A stretch of DNA of 64,000 nucleotides from Sulfuricurvum sp. IAE1 (GTDB lineage: Bacteria > Campylobacterota > Campylobacteria > Campylobacterales > Sulfurimonadaceae): contig NZ_SLTI01000013.1 in the NCBI RefSeq assembly GCF_004347735.1, positions 1-64,000 of the forward strand. Direction: 5' to 3'. Numbering within the stretch: position 1 is the stretch's first letter; the number at the start of each line of letters is the position of its first letter. The notes beneath the pieces were generated by a model. That model was not told where the DNA came from, did not search any database, and worked only from the letters and a program-made list of their open reading frames with translations. The position numbers and the translations under genes were made by a program. Shown here piece by piece: positions 29,669 to 36,984 of the stretch.

Positions 29669-31077
29669 TTTTTCGGCTTTGCCGGTTTTTCGACGAGATG
29701 GCCGATCGGAAAGCCGAACGTCGAACCGATTCCGAGAGTGCTTTCGATGCTCAATACCGTGTCGTGGAGTTTGAGGATGTAACTGACGATCGAAAGTCCA
29801 AGGCCCATCGAGTTGTCCCAGCGGTTTTTCTGGACGCGGTAGAACTTGGAGGTGATTTTGTCCAGTTCGGCGGGTGAGATTCCGATCCCCCTGTCGGTGA
29901 CGGCCAGCGTCGTTTCGGTGAGGGTGAGTGTCACCTCCTCCTCGGAATATTTCAGGGCGTTATCGACGAGATTGGTGATGACGAGCTCCATCATCGTTTT
30001 ATCGGCAAACACCGTTTTGGAAATCCCGTGATAGACGATGCGCCGGTGGGGGTATTTCCCCTGGAGGATCGAAACCGTTTCGGTGCACACCTCTTGCATG
30101 TCAAATCTTGTCGGTTTGGCCTGAAGATCGTTGTTTTCGAGTTTGACCGAGAGGGCGAGACGGTCGAGCATCAGCGTCACGCGCTGCGTGTTGGCAAGGA
30201 TCTTTTCGAGGAACTTCTGCCGTATTTTGGGATCGAGTTCGGGATCGTCCTGAAGGGTCTCCGTATATCCCATGATCGCCGCGATAGGGTTTTTGAACTC
30301 ATGGCTGATCGCCGAGAGGATATCGTTTTGCTGTTTGTTGATAAGGCGCAGTCTGGCGGTGTGTTTACGTTTTTGTTTGTCGCGGTTATGCAGTTTCTTG
30401 ACGAGGTTTTTGAGTAACAGCGAAATCTGCAGGAATTCCCGGAAAAACTCGGGTTTGAGGACCGCCTTGTAGTTTTTGGCCGATATTTCATCGAGATAGC
30501 GGGTAATCTGGACGATGTCGTAACGCGCTTTTTTGGAGATGTTATAGGCGATGGCGAGCGAAATGATTGTCAGGATCGCAAACGCGGCAAAAAATTTGAT
30601 CCACAGCGCGTAGAAGTGGTCCATCACGTTTTTAAGGCTCATGGCGAGCCGGAAATAGAGCGTTTTGTCGGGGGTCGTTATTTTTTTGGCGATGTAGATG
30701 AAGTCGGTTTTGAGGGTTTCGGAATAACGGATCGTCATCCCGTAGGGTTCGCTCATCGAATGCATTACCTCGATCCGTCCCAGGTGGTTTTCCATCCCCC
30801 GTTTGTCGGTGTCGCTTTCGGCGATGACGGTGCCGTCTTCGGCGATCACGGTGACCCGGTACCCTGTTTTGAGGGCGGTCTGTTTTGCCAGCGCGTCGTA
30901 ATCGGCAGTTGCGGCGACGGCATTTTCAAGGAGGGCGATGCTGCGTACGAGCTGGTTTTTCCCGTCTTCGATAATCATGTTTTTGAGGGTGAAAAAGCTG
31001 ATGGCGGAGGCAACCGCGAGCGCGGCGACGAACAACCCCAGGACGTTCAGGAAAAAGAGCTGATGGATTCTTAGCAC
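29665..31077 (-). CDS. Sensor histidine kinase, PhoR/PhosS-type
   Basis: A 470-residue membrane kinase. One helix is at 7-30, a periplasmic domain spans about 31-160 and a second helix lies near 165-190. The dimerisation domain has the phospho-acceptor His in ISHEFKNPIAAI, and the ATPase domain has N, G1 and G2 boxes (DRGIGIS, MGLGLSIV). A periplasmic sensory part is unusual for PhoR of E. coli but known for PhosS of Campylobacter. The GTG start at 31077 overlaps the regulator gene by 7 bases. By location it is the phosphate sensor acting with PstSCAB and PhoU. Confidence 0.88.
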   Translation of the reverse strand: MLRIHQLFFLNVLGLFVAALAVASAISFFTLKNMIIEDGKNQLVRSIALLENAVAATADYDALAKQTALKTGYRVTVIAEDGTVIAESDTDKRGMENHLGRIEVMHSMSEPYGMTIRYSETLKTDFIYIAKKITTPDKTLYFRLAMSLKNVMDHFYALWIKFFAAFAILTIISLAIAYNISKKARYDIVQITRYLDEISAKNYKAVLKPEFFREFLQISLLLKNLVKKLHNRDKQKRKHTARLRLINKQQNDILSAISHEFKNPIAAIMGYTETLQDDPELDPKIRQKFLEKILANTQRVTLMLDRLALSVKLENNDLQAKPTRFDMQEVCTETVSILQGKYPHRRIVYHGISKTVFADKTMMELVITNLVDNALKYSEEEVTLTLTETTLAVTDRGIGISPAELDKITSKFYRVQKNRWDNSMGLGLSIVSYILKLHDTVLSIESTLGIGSTFGFPIGHLVEKPAKPKK

Positions 31078-31745
31078 AGCGTGTATCCGACTCCCCGTAC
31101 GGTTTTGATGTAGTCTTTGGTTTTATCCGGATCGATTTTCTCTTTGAGGCGGTTGATCGCGACATTGACCGTCCGCTCCTGGTACACCTCGTCGCCTCCC
31201 CAGACGTGTTCGAGCAGGTAATCCCGATCAAGGACGACGTGCTGGTTGGCAATCAGTGCGTGCAGCAGGTCGAATTCAAGTTTGGTCAATTCCACGGGAG
31301 TGCCATCAATCGTGAGGGTCCGCGCGGCAAGGTTAAGGGACATATCCCGATAGACGAGGGAGCCTTCCATCGAGAGCTTTTTGGTGCGGCGGAGGATCGC
31401 CTTGACCCGCAGCACGAGCTCTTTCATGCTGAAAGGTTTGGTGATGTAATCGTCGCCGCCGCGTTCGAACCCCTGTTCGATCTCTTCGTCTTTGTGCTTG
31501 GCACTGACGAAGATGACGGGGGTCTGAACCCCTTTTTTGCGGAGCATTTCGACAAATTCGCTCCCCTCCGCCCCGGGAAGGTTGCGATCCATCAAGATCA
31601 GATCGACGTTCTCTTCTTCCAGCGCTTCGAGTACCCTTTTGGTGTTGAGAAACCCGATCGTCTCGAAACCCTCTTTGGCCAGATGGTATTCCATCAGCTC
31701 CAGAATGTCCTGTTCATCCTCGACGATCAGTATGAGCGCGTCCAC
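31071..31745 (-). CDS. OmpR/PhoB-family response regulator for the phosphate regulon
   Basis: A 224-residue regulator. The receiver domain has the acidic pocket VEDEQD and the phospho-acceptor Asp53 in LMDRNLPG. The winged-helix DNA-binding domain covers about 125-224 and ends with VRGVGYTL. I choose GTG 31745 because AGGAG lies 7 bases upstream; an ATG at 31760 lacks a ribosome site. The gene lies between phoU and the kinase, so it most likely binds the shared GTAAC-type repeats in this locus. That binding is inference from position. Confidence 0.9.
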   Translation of the reverse strand: MDALILIVEDEQDILELMEYHLAKEGFETIGFLNTKRVLEALEEENVDLILMDRNLPGAEGSEFVEMLRKKGVQTPVIFVSAKHKDEEIEQGFERGGDDYITKPFSMKELVLRVKAILRRTKKLSMEGSLVYRDMSLNLAARTLTIDGTPVELTKLEFDLLHALIANQHVVLDRDYLLEHVWGGDEVYQERTVNVAINRLKEKIDPDKTKDYIKTVRGVGYTLC

Positions 31746-31764
31746 GTATCGGCTCCTCATGGGT

Positions 31765-32436
31765 TTAGTTGTAGATGTGCAACTCTCCGCCTTTTTGCGC
31801 GTAGAGAAGCAGTGCGGCGATATTGACGGCACGGTCGCCCGAACGCTCCAGTTTGCGAAGGGTTCCGAGCACCTTGACGTATTCGACCGAGAGTTCGCCC
31901 GAGGTGATGATGAGGGTCAGCAGCTCTTTTTCCATGATGGAAAAAAGATCGTCGTTTTTAGACTCTTCGACCATCACTTTGCGGTAGAGTTCCTCGGCAT
32001 CGCAAAGCTCGCGGGATTCCAGACACTCGTAAATGTATTGTAGCGCATTGAGGGTCGTTTTGTGCAACTGGATCATCGCGCCGGTGAGGACGCTAAGATC
32101 ACATTCTCCCGCGCAATGTTCCTGTAGACGGCGGGCGTATTTGCGCATTCCGTCGCCGATCCGGTCGAGTTCGTTGGTCATTTTCAGATACGCCACGAGC
32201 AGCCGCAGTTCGTCGGCCTCCGGGCCGAAGAGGGCAAACGTCTTGATGATTTCGTTATCGATCCGGTTTGCGTCGCTCTGGAGATTTTTAAGATGGTTGC
32301 GCGCGCTTTCGTAGAGGGCGGTATCGCCGTTTTCGAAAGCGTGAAGCGTCTCTTCGCTGGTGCGGATGATTTGCAGCAGCAGCTCCGAGATCATCGAACG
32401 GATTTCGCTGAGTTTGTTTTCGTAGCGTGGTAACAT
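31765..32436 (-). CDS. phoU: Phosphate transport system regulatory protein PhoU
   Basis: Connects the Pst transporter to the sensor kinase and restrains phosphate uptake. The 223-residue protein is all-helical with two repeats of the PhoU fold; the metal-contact type motif is seen as NELDRIGDG in the first repeat and KLERSGDRAVN in the second. The start is ATG 32436 after AAAGG. It is the first gene of a phoU-regulator-kinase-cca operon with a phosphate-box promoter. Confidence 0.92.
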   Translation of the reverse strand: MLPRYENKLSEIRSMISELLLQIIRTSEETLHAFENGDTALYESARNHLKNLQSDANRIDNEIIKTFALFGPEADELRLLVAYLKMTNELDRIGDGMRKYARRLQEHCAGECDLSVLTGAMIQLHKTTLNALQYIYECLESRELCDAEELYRKVMVEESKNDDLFSIMEKELLTLIITSGELSVEYVKVLGTLRKLERSGDRAVNIAALLLYAQKGGELHIYN

Positions 32437-32466
32437 GGCTGGCCTTTGGACAGGAATTGGTGCGCG

Positions 32467-32499
32467 ATTGTAACTTTTGTTTATAACAGGGCGATTACA
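32467..32499 (-). promoter_or_regulatory. Phosphate-box promoter of phoU operon
   Basis: Minus strand: TGTAAT (32499-32494), 5 bp, TGTTAT (32488-32483), 10 bp, TACAAT -10 (32472-32467), 30 bp before the phoU ATG. It is back to back with the pstS promoter. Confidence 0.78.
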
Positions 32500-32514
32500 A
32501 AACCAAGCGGTGTT

Positions 32515-32547
32515 TGTAATCTTTTCGTTATATCGGCCCAATACAAT
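32515..32547 (+). promoter_or_regulatory. Phosphate-box promoter of pstS
   Basis: TGTAAT (32515-32520), 5 bp, CGTTAT (32526-32531), 10 bp, TACAAT -10 (32542-32547). The ATG of pstS is 29 bp further on. The spacing equals that of the other three promoters exactly. Confidence 0.8.
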
Positions 32548-32576
32548 GGCGGCATCAAAACACCAAGGATATCAAG

Positions 32577-33572
32577 ATGCTAACGAAAGCTACCAAAGGT
32601 TTAGTCATTGCGGCTATCGCTGCGACGTCAATGATCGCTGCGGATAAAATCAGCGGCGCGGGGGCTACGTTCCCGGCTCCGTGTTATTACGATTGGGCGT
32701 ACAGTTACCAAAAAGCGACCAAAACACGCGTCAACTATCAGGCGATCGGATCGGGCGGGGGGATCAAACAGGTCTCCGAGCGTATCGTTGATTTCGGCGG
32801 AACCGATGCGCCGATGACGCCCAAAGAGCTTGCAAGCGCGAAACTGCTTCAGTTCCCGGCCGTGATCGGATCGATCGTCGTGGCACACAACCTTCCTGGT
32901 GTGGCGGACGAAAAACTGAAACTCAAAAACAGCGTCGTTGCCGATATTTTCGCAGGCAAAATCACGATGTGGAACGATCCGGCGATTGCTGCGGATAACG
33001 CGGGGGTCAAACTTCCGAATCAGAAAATCATCGTGGTCCACCGTTCCGACGGATCGGGAACGACCCATGTATTCACCGACTATCTGAGCGAAGCGTCCAA
33101 AATGTGGAAAAGCCAGTTCGGCGTCGGCAAGGCGATCGGCTGGAAAACCGGCGTCGGCGGCAAAGGGAACGAAGGGGTGACCAACCTCATCAAGCAGACG
33201 CCGTATTCGATCGGTTACATCGAAAACGCCTATAAAGAGAAAAACAACCTTGCGGCGGCGACGCTTCAAACGGCTGAGGGCAAATGGGTCAGCGCGACTC
33301 TCCCGAATTTCCAGAACGCGGTCAAACAGGCCAAATGGAGCAAAAAAGACCACTTTTACAGCTCGCTGGTCATGCAGGACAACGCCTACCCCATCGTGGC
33401 GGCAACGTTCATCCTGATGCCAAAAGAGAAAGCCGAATCAAACGAAGAAGTGATCAAATTCTTTGACCATTCATTCCGTAACGGCGACAAAGCGGCTCAG
33501 AAACTCGGATACATCCCCCTTCCGGTCGAGACGACGAATCTTGTCCGCCAGTATTGGGCTGAAAACAAATAA
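32577..33572 (+). CDS. pstS: Phosphate ABC transporter, periplasmic phosphate-binding protein
   Basis: Binds phosphate in the periplasm and hands it to PstCA. The 331-residue protein has a signal peptide of about 21 residues and the mature GAGATFPAP start. The ligand-contacting SGGGIKQVSE loop and HRSDGSGTTHVFTDYL block are typical of PstS. AAGGA lies ahead of the ATG. It is separated from pstCAB and divergent from phoU. Confidence 0.97.
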   Translation: MLTKATKGLVIAAIAATSMIAADKISGAGATFPAPCYYDWAYSYQKATKTRVNYQAIGSGGGIKQVSERIVDFGGTDAPMTPKELASAKLLQFPAVIGSIVVAHNLPGVADEKLKLKNSVVADIFAGKITMWNDPAIAADNAGVKLPNQKIIVVHRSDGSGTTHVFTDYLSEASKMWKSQFGVGKAIGWKTGVGGKGNEGVTNLIKQTPYSIGYIENAYKEKNNLAAATLQTAEGKWVSATLPNFQNAVKQAKWSKKDHFYSSLVMQDNAYPIVAATFILMPKEKAESNEEVIKFFDHSFRNGDKAAQKLGYIPLPVETTNLVRQYWAENK

Positions 33573-33597
33573 ACCCGCTTTTTCTCCTCCCCTCTAC

Positions 33598-33611
33598 GGG
33601 GTCGGGACCCC
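33598..33611. terminator. Hairpin after pstS
   Basis: GGGGTC and GACCCC form a perfect 6-bp stem about 25 bp past the pstS stop. No T run follows. It could reduce read-through into the porin region. Confidence 0.4.
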
Positions 33612-33633
33612 TAAGCGCGCCGAGGCGTTTTTA

Positions 33634-33656
33634 GGTGTGCCGGCAGCCGGCACACC
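33634..33656. repeat. Perfect palindrome between pstS and porin
   Basis: Two 11-bp arms (GGTGTGCCGGC and its complement) around a single A. There is no T tract behind it. It may protect the pstS mRNA 3' end or terminate weakly. Confidence 0.5.
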
Positions 33657-33754
33657 CGTCTCATTCTCCTTCACTTAAGTTTTTCGGTGCCGTCCCTGCG
33701 TATGCGTTCGGCCCGTGTTTGCCCTCCGTTTCCCCGTTTGTAACCGTTTCGCAA

Positions 33755-33787
33755 TGTAACATCCGTGTAATCTGATTTTTCTACAAT
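33755..33787 (+). promoter_or_regulatory. Phosphate-box promoter of the porin gene
   Basis: TGTAAC (33755-33760), 5 bp, TGTAAT (33766-33771), 10 bp, TACAAT -10 (33782-33787). This rules out the in-frame ATG at 33786 as start, since it lies on the -10 element. Confidence 0.8.
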
Positions 33788-33818
33788 GACGCCACCAAAC
33801 AATACAGGAGTGATTCAC

Positions 33819-35201
33819 ATGAAAAAAGTTGCGTTATCTGCCCTTGCTGCGGCGATGATGAGCGGTGTTGCCTACGCGGACACGTTGACTCTCTACACAG
33901 ATCCCAAAACGGGTCAGGTATTTACCACAGCCGGTGAAGGGCGCGTAGAGATGGGCGATTTTATCAGCGCCAAAGACGTTGACATGCAGTTGCGTGACCA
34001 GGAGTCGAAACTCTCTGAGTACCAGGACAAGCAAAGCAAATACGTGAACGTTAAATCGAAGGCGAAAAGCCTGGAATTCAGCGGAACGCATTACCTCGGA
34101 TTTACAAGCGTAGACCCGTCGACCAAAGTCGATTCGGCAACCAGCAACTCGAACTACCAGGGACGTTCGTCCGGGTTTGAAATGCGCCGTAACTACGTTC
34201 AGGTTAAAGGGTATTTCAATGACAAAGATTACTTCCGCGTAACGCTCGATGCGACGAAAGAGCTGGCATCGGACGCCGTGTCGGGGGCTCAGAACAAAGG
34301 GTATGCCGACGTATTCGTCAAATACGCCTACCTCTACCTGGATAAAGTGCTTCCGTATACCGGCGTTGAAATGGGTATCGTCCACCGTCCGTGGATCGAC
34401 TACGAAGAGCACAACGGCTGGCATTACCGTTCGTTCAACAAAGTCGTTCTGGAAGAGAAAGGGACGGCAACCGAATCGGGTGTAGACCTCGTCAACTCGG
34501 CAGACTTCGGGGTAAACTTCAAAACACAGACCGATATGTTCAGCTCCGAGATCGGTGTTTTCAACGGTGAGGGTTATCATGCGGACAAAGATGCGGCAAA
34601 CCAGGAAAACTCCAGCCAGCTTTCGGTGGAATGGCGTTTGACAGGTCACCTCATCGGCAGCGGCGAAAAAGTCGGCAAAAACGATCGGACCAAAGATACG
34701 TATGCCAACATCTCGACGTACGGTTTGATTTCGAACAATCACAAAGACAATGACGTTGACCTCGGCGGCGTAAACGACAAAAACGAATACGACCGCAGCT
34801 TTTACGGCGTTCACGCCGTCTACAACCAGCCCGAATTCCTGATCGCGGGTCAGTATTTCACGGCTAAAGACAAAGCACGTACGCAGGATATTGCGACGTC
34901 GTTTGACAACAAAGACTACAAAGGGTGGTCGATCAATGCCGAATACCGCCCTATCCAGGATTGGACGGTTATCGGACGTTACGACAACTACGAAATCGAA
35001 ACCGAGCTTAACGGTGCCGTAACATCGAAAGTCGAAGGGGATAAAATCATCGCCGGTCTGGCTTACAAGTACAGCAAAAACGTCAGCTTCATCGGTTCGG
35101 CCAAATTCATCGACGAAAAAGATTCCGCTGTAACCTCGAAAACGGGTGATACCGGCGAATCCAAAGACGTTTACATGCTCACGACCGAAGTGAAATGGTA
35201 A
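33819..35201 (+). CDS. Outer-membrane porin, probably phosphate-regulated (OprP/OprO-like)
   Basis: A 460-residue barrel with a signal peptide ending in AYA at about residue 20. A coiled-coil-like stretch (about 45-75) follows, where the sequence is rich in Glu, Gln and Lys, and then a barrel of many amphipathic strands ending in W at the C-terminus. Porins of the OprP/OprO type have such a head and carry phosphate or pyrophosphate. The start is ATG 33819, preceded by CAGGAG, because the promoter lies over the earlier ATG. The phosphate box upstream supports a phosphate role; anion selectivity itself cannot be read from sequence. Confidence 0.82.
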   Translation: MKKVALSALAAAMMSGVAYADTLTLYTDPKTGQVFTTAGEGRVEMGDFISAKDVDMQLRDQESKLSEYQDKQSKYVNVKSKAKSLEFSGTHYLGFTSVDPSTKVDSATSNSNYQGRSSGFEMRRNYVQVKGYFNDKDYFRVTLDATKELASDAVSGAQNKGYADVFVKYAYLYLDKVLPYTGVEMGIVHRPWIDYEEHNGWHYRSFNKVVLEEKGTATESGVDLVNSADFGVNFKTQTDMFSSEIGVFNGEGYHADKDAANQENSSQLSVEWRLTGHLIGSGEKVGKNDRTKDTYANISTYGLISNNHKDNDVDLGGVNDKNEYDRSFYGVHAVYNQPEFLIAGQYFTAKDKARTQDIATSFDNKDYKGWSINAEYRPIQDWTVIGRYDNYEIETELNGAVTSKVEGDKIIAGLAYKYSKNVSFIGSAKFIDEKDSAVTSKTGDTGESKDVYMLTTEVKW

Positions 35202-35224
35202 TCGGCTGAATTCTCTTTTCTCCC

Positions 35225-35243
35225 CCTTCCCCTCCCGGGAAGG
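35225..35243. terminator. Hairpin after porin
   Basis: CCTTCCC and GGGAAGG pair around a 5-base loop, 23 bp behind the porin stop. The run after it is A-rich rather than T-rich. Confidence 0.4.
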
Positions 35244-35299
35244 AGACAAATCCTCTATTTATGCTACAATCTCCCAAACACACTTAACGGACGACGTTT

Positions 35300-35689
35300 A
35301 TGCAAACACCGCTGGTTCTGACGCTTCTGGGATTATTGTTTTTATTGATAACGCTGGTATTTTTGTACGTTTGGCTGGGGCGATCCCCCAAAACAGAGCG
35401 TACCGTCCACACGATTGAGACGTTCGAAACGCTCAGCGCCGTTATCCTGAACCGTTCGGCCAGCCGTGCCGAATTGCACCGTGCGGTGGGGATCTTGCTG
35501 GAGCGTTTCGCGACGATCAACGCTCATACCCTTCCCGCATACGAGCGCCTTATGGAATCGTTGTGCGTCCATCCCGGAGCCGATTCCAAAATCGTCCTCA
35601 GATTCGAAAAGACCCTGCGGCGGGTCAATCCCAAATACGATCATCAGATCGAACACGCTCTTCGTCTGGGACTCCAGGCGCGCGGATAG
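35300..35689 (+). CDS. Small membrane-anchored hypothetical protein
   Basis: A 129-residue protein that I do not recognise. One strong membrane helix (about residues 5-27) is followed by a soluble helical domain. Charged residues after the helix suggest the C-terminus is cytoplasmic. No Cys or metal motif stands out. It converges with tonB, with 3 bp between the stops. A promoter-like TGCTACAAT element is seen near 35262. Confidence 0.55.
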   Translation: MQTPLVLTLLGLLFLLITLVFLYVWLGRSPKTERTVHTIETFETLSAVILNRSASRAELHRAVGILLERFATINAHTLPAYERLMESLCVHPGADSKIVLRFEKTLRRVNPKYDHQIEHALRLGLQARG

Positions 35690-35692
35690 CCC

Positions 35693-36370
35693 TTAGCGGA
35701 TTTTGTACCCTATCGGGACGGTAATCCGAACGCTTTTTTGCGGTTTGGGAAATTCCGAAGCGGAGGTTTCGATAAGGTCGCAGGCGGCATCGTCGAGCAT
35801 CTCGAACCCCGAACTCTGCGTCACCGACACCGACCCTACTTCCCGTGCTGGGGTCAGGGTGAACGACACTTTCACCTCTCCCTGCTGTTTGAGCCGAAGG
35901 GCATTTTTCGGGTATTTGAGCCGCTCGGCGAGAATGGATCGGATTTTCGCGATATTCTCTTCCTCGTATTTTTCTTCCGCCGGAGGGGGAGGAGGCGCGG
36001 CTTTTATCTCCTGGCGCGGTGCGGGGGCTACAAGCGGTGCGGGTGCCGGGACGGCGAGGGGTGTCGGCTGGAGCGGTTTCGATACCGCCGGAACCGTTGC
36101 GCTCACCGGTTTGGCGGCAATCGCAGGTTTTGCTATGGGCTGCGCGGGGACTGTGGCTGTTTCTTTCCGCTTTGGCTGGGGGGGAAGGGGTGTTTGGGGA
36201 TCAGCCGGCGGTGTTTCGGCAGATTGGATAGGGGCATAAGATGAGAGTGTCACCGCCAGCCGGGTTTCGGTCAGCGGAGATTTTTGAAAAATCTGGTATG
36301 CGCCCCATCCCGCAGCGGCAATCAGCAGGTGGATTGCCAGGGAAGCGCCGAACGAACGGAAACGGTGCAC
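35693..36370 (-). CDS. TonB-family energy transducer
   Basis: A 225-residue TonB protein. It has an N-terminal anchor (about 8-26), a long proline/alanine-rich spacer (about 45-125) with PPPPP, and the C-terminal TonB fold with the YP motif (LKYPKNALR) and GEVKVSFTL strand. TonB passes proton-motive energy from ExbBD to outer-membrane receptors. Neither exbB/exbD nor a TonB-dependent receptor is in the window. The GTG start has no strong ribosome site. It follows the chaperone gene by 6 bp. Confidence 0.85.
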   Translation of the reverse strand: MHRFRSFGASLAIHLLIAAAGWGAYQIFQKSPLTETRLAVTLSSYAPIQSAETPPADPQTPLPPQPKRKETATVPAQPIAKPAIAAKPVSATVPAVSKPLQPTPLAVPAPAPLVAPAPRQEIKAAPPPPPAEEKYEEENIAKIRSILAERLKYPKNALRLKQQGEVKVSFTLTPAREVGSVSVTQSSGFEMLDDAACDLIETSASEFPKPQKSVRITVPIGYKIR

Positions 36371-36376
36371 GGCGTT

Positions 36377-36907
36377 TTAGAGTTTGACTTCGACTTTTGA
36401 AGACGCACGGAGCGTTTCGGTCGTTTTGTTCATCTGCGCTTTGAACTTTTCGATTTTGATAAAGTTCATAATGTCGTTTTTGACTTTGTCGTAAGGCACT
36501 TTTTTACCGTCTTGTTTCATTTTGTCGGCATTGGCGTCGTAGAACGTTTTGGCCTCTTTGTCGGTGACCGAAATTTTGCGCATCTGCTGTTTCATCCACA
36601 TGTCGACGGCCAGATCGTCTTTAAGTGCGGCGTATTGGGCTTTGAACGCCGGGGTATTCTGAATACCGCTTTTTTTCACCTGGTTTTTGATGAGCGCTTG
36701 GTTGATGAGCTGATCGACGACCTGGCGTTTCATTTTCGGGTCGAGTTTTTCAAAGTTCATTCCGGGCATCGCTTTGGAAACGAACGCGTTCGCGTCCGAT
36801 GAGGTGATGGGCTGCCCGTTGACGATGGCGAGCGTGGCGGGAGCCGCCAGGGCGAGAGTGGCTGAACACAAAACGGTTGCGAGAACGATCGAAGGTTTGA
36901 ACGGCAT
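36377..36907 (-). CDS. Periplasmic SurA-N/PEB4-like chaperone without isomerase domain
   Basis: A 176-residue secreted protein. The signal peptide ends near residue 22 (ALAA). The rest is the N-terminal chaperone fold of SurA and Campylobacter PEB4: VNGQPITSSDA, a helix with VVDQLINQALI, and a C-terminal helix that completes it. The parvulin PPIase domain normally inserted between them is missing; only a linker of about 30 residues remains. It should bind unfolded outer-membrane proteins but not isomerise proline. ATG 36907 has AAAGGG upstream. Confidence 0.8.
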   Translation of the reverse strand: MPFKPSIVLATVLCSATLALAAPATLAIVNGQPITSSDANAFVSKAMPGMNFEKLDPKMKRQVVDQLINQALIKNQVKKSGIQNTPAFKAQYAALKDDLAVDMWMKQQMRKISVTDKEAKTFYDANADKMKQDGKKVPYDKVKNDIMNFIKIEKFKAQMNKTTETLRASSKVEVKL

Positions 36908-36984
36908 GGGAACCCTTTTTGGATAATGATCCGTTATTATAATGGGGAGTTGCCTCCAAAAAGATTAACGGACCGAAATTTGGT

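Noticed and set aside
33786-33818. Porin start at ATG 33786
   Set aside because: It coincides with the -10 element of the phosphate-box promoter and precedes the signal peptide without a ribosome site.
33834-35249. 471-codon frame opposite the porin
   Set aside because: Antisense shadow of the porin, full of Phe/Val/Arg repeats that mirror porin codons.
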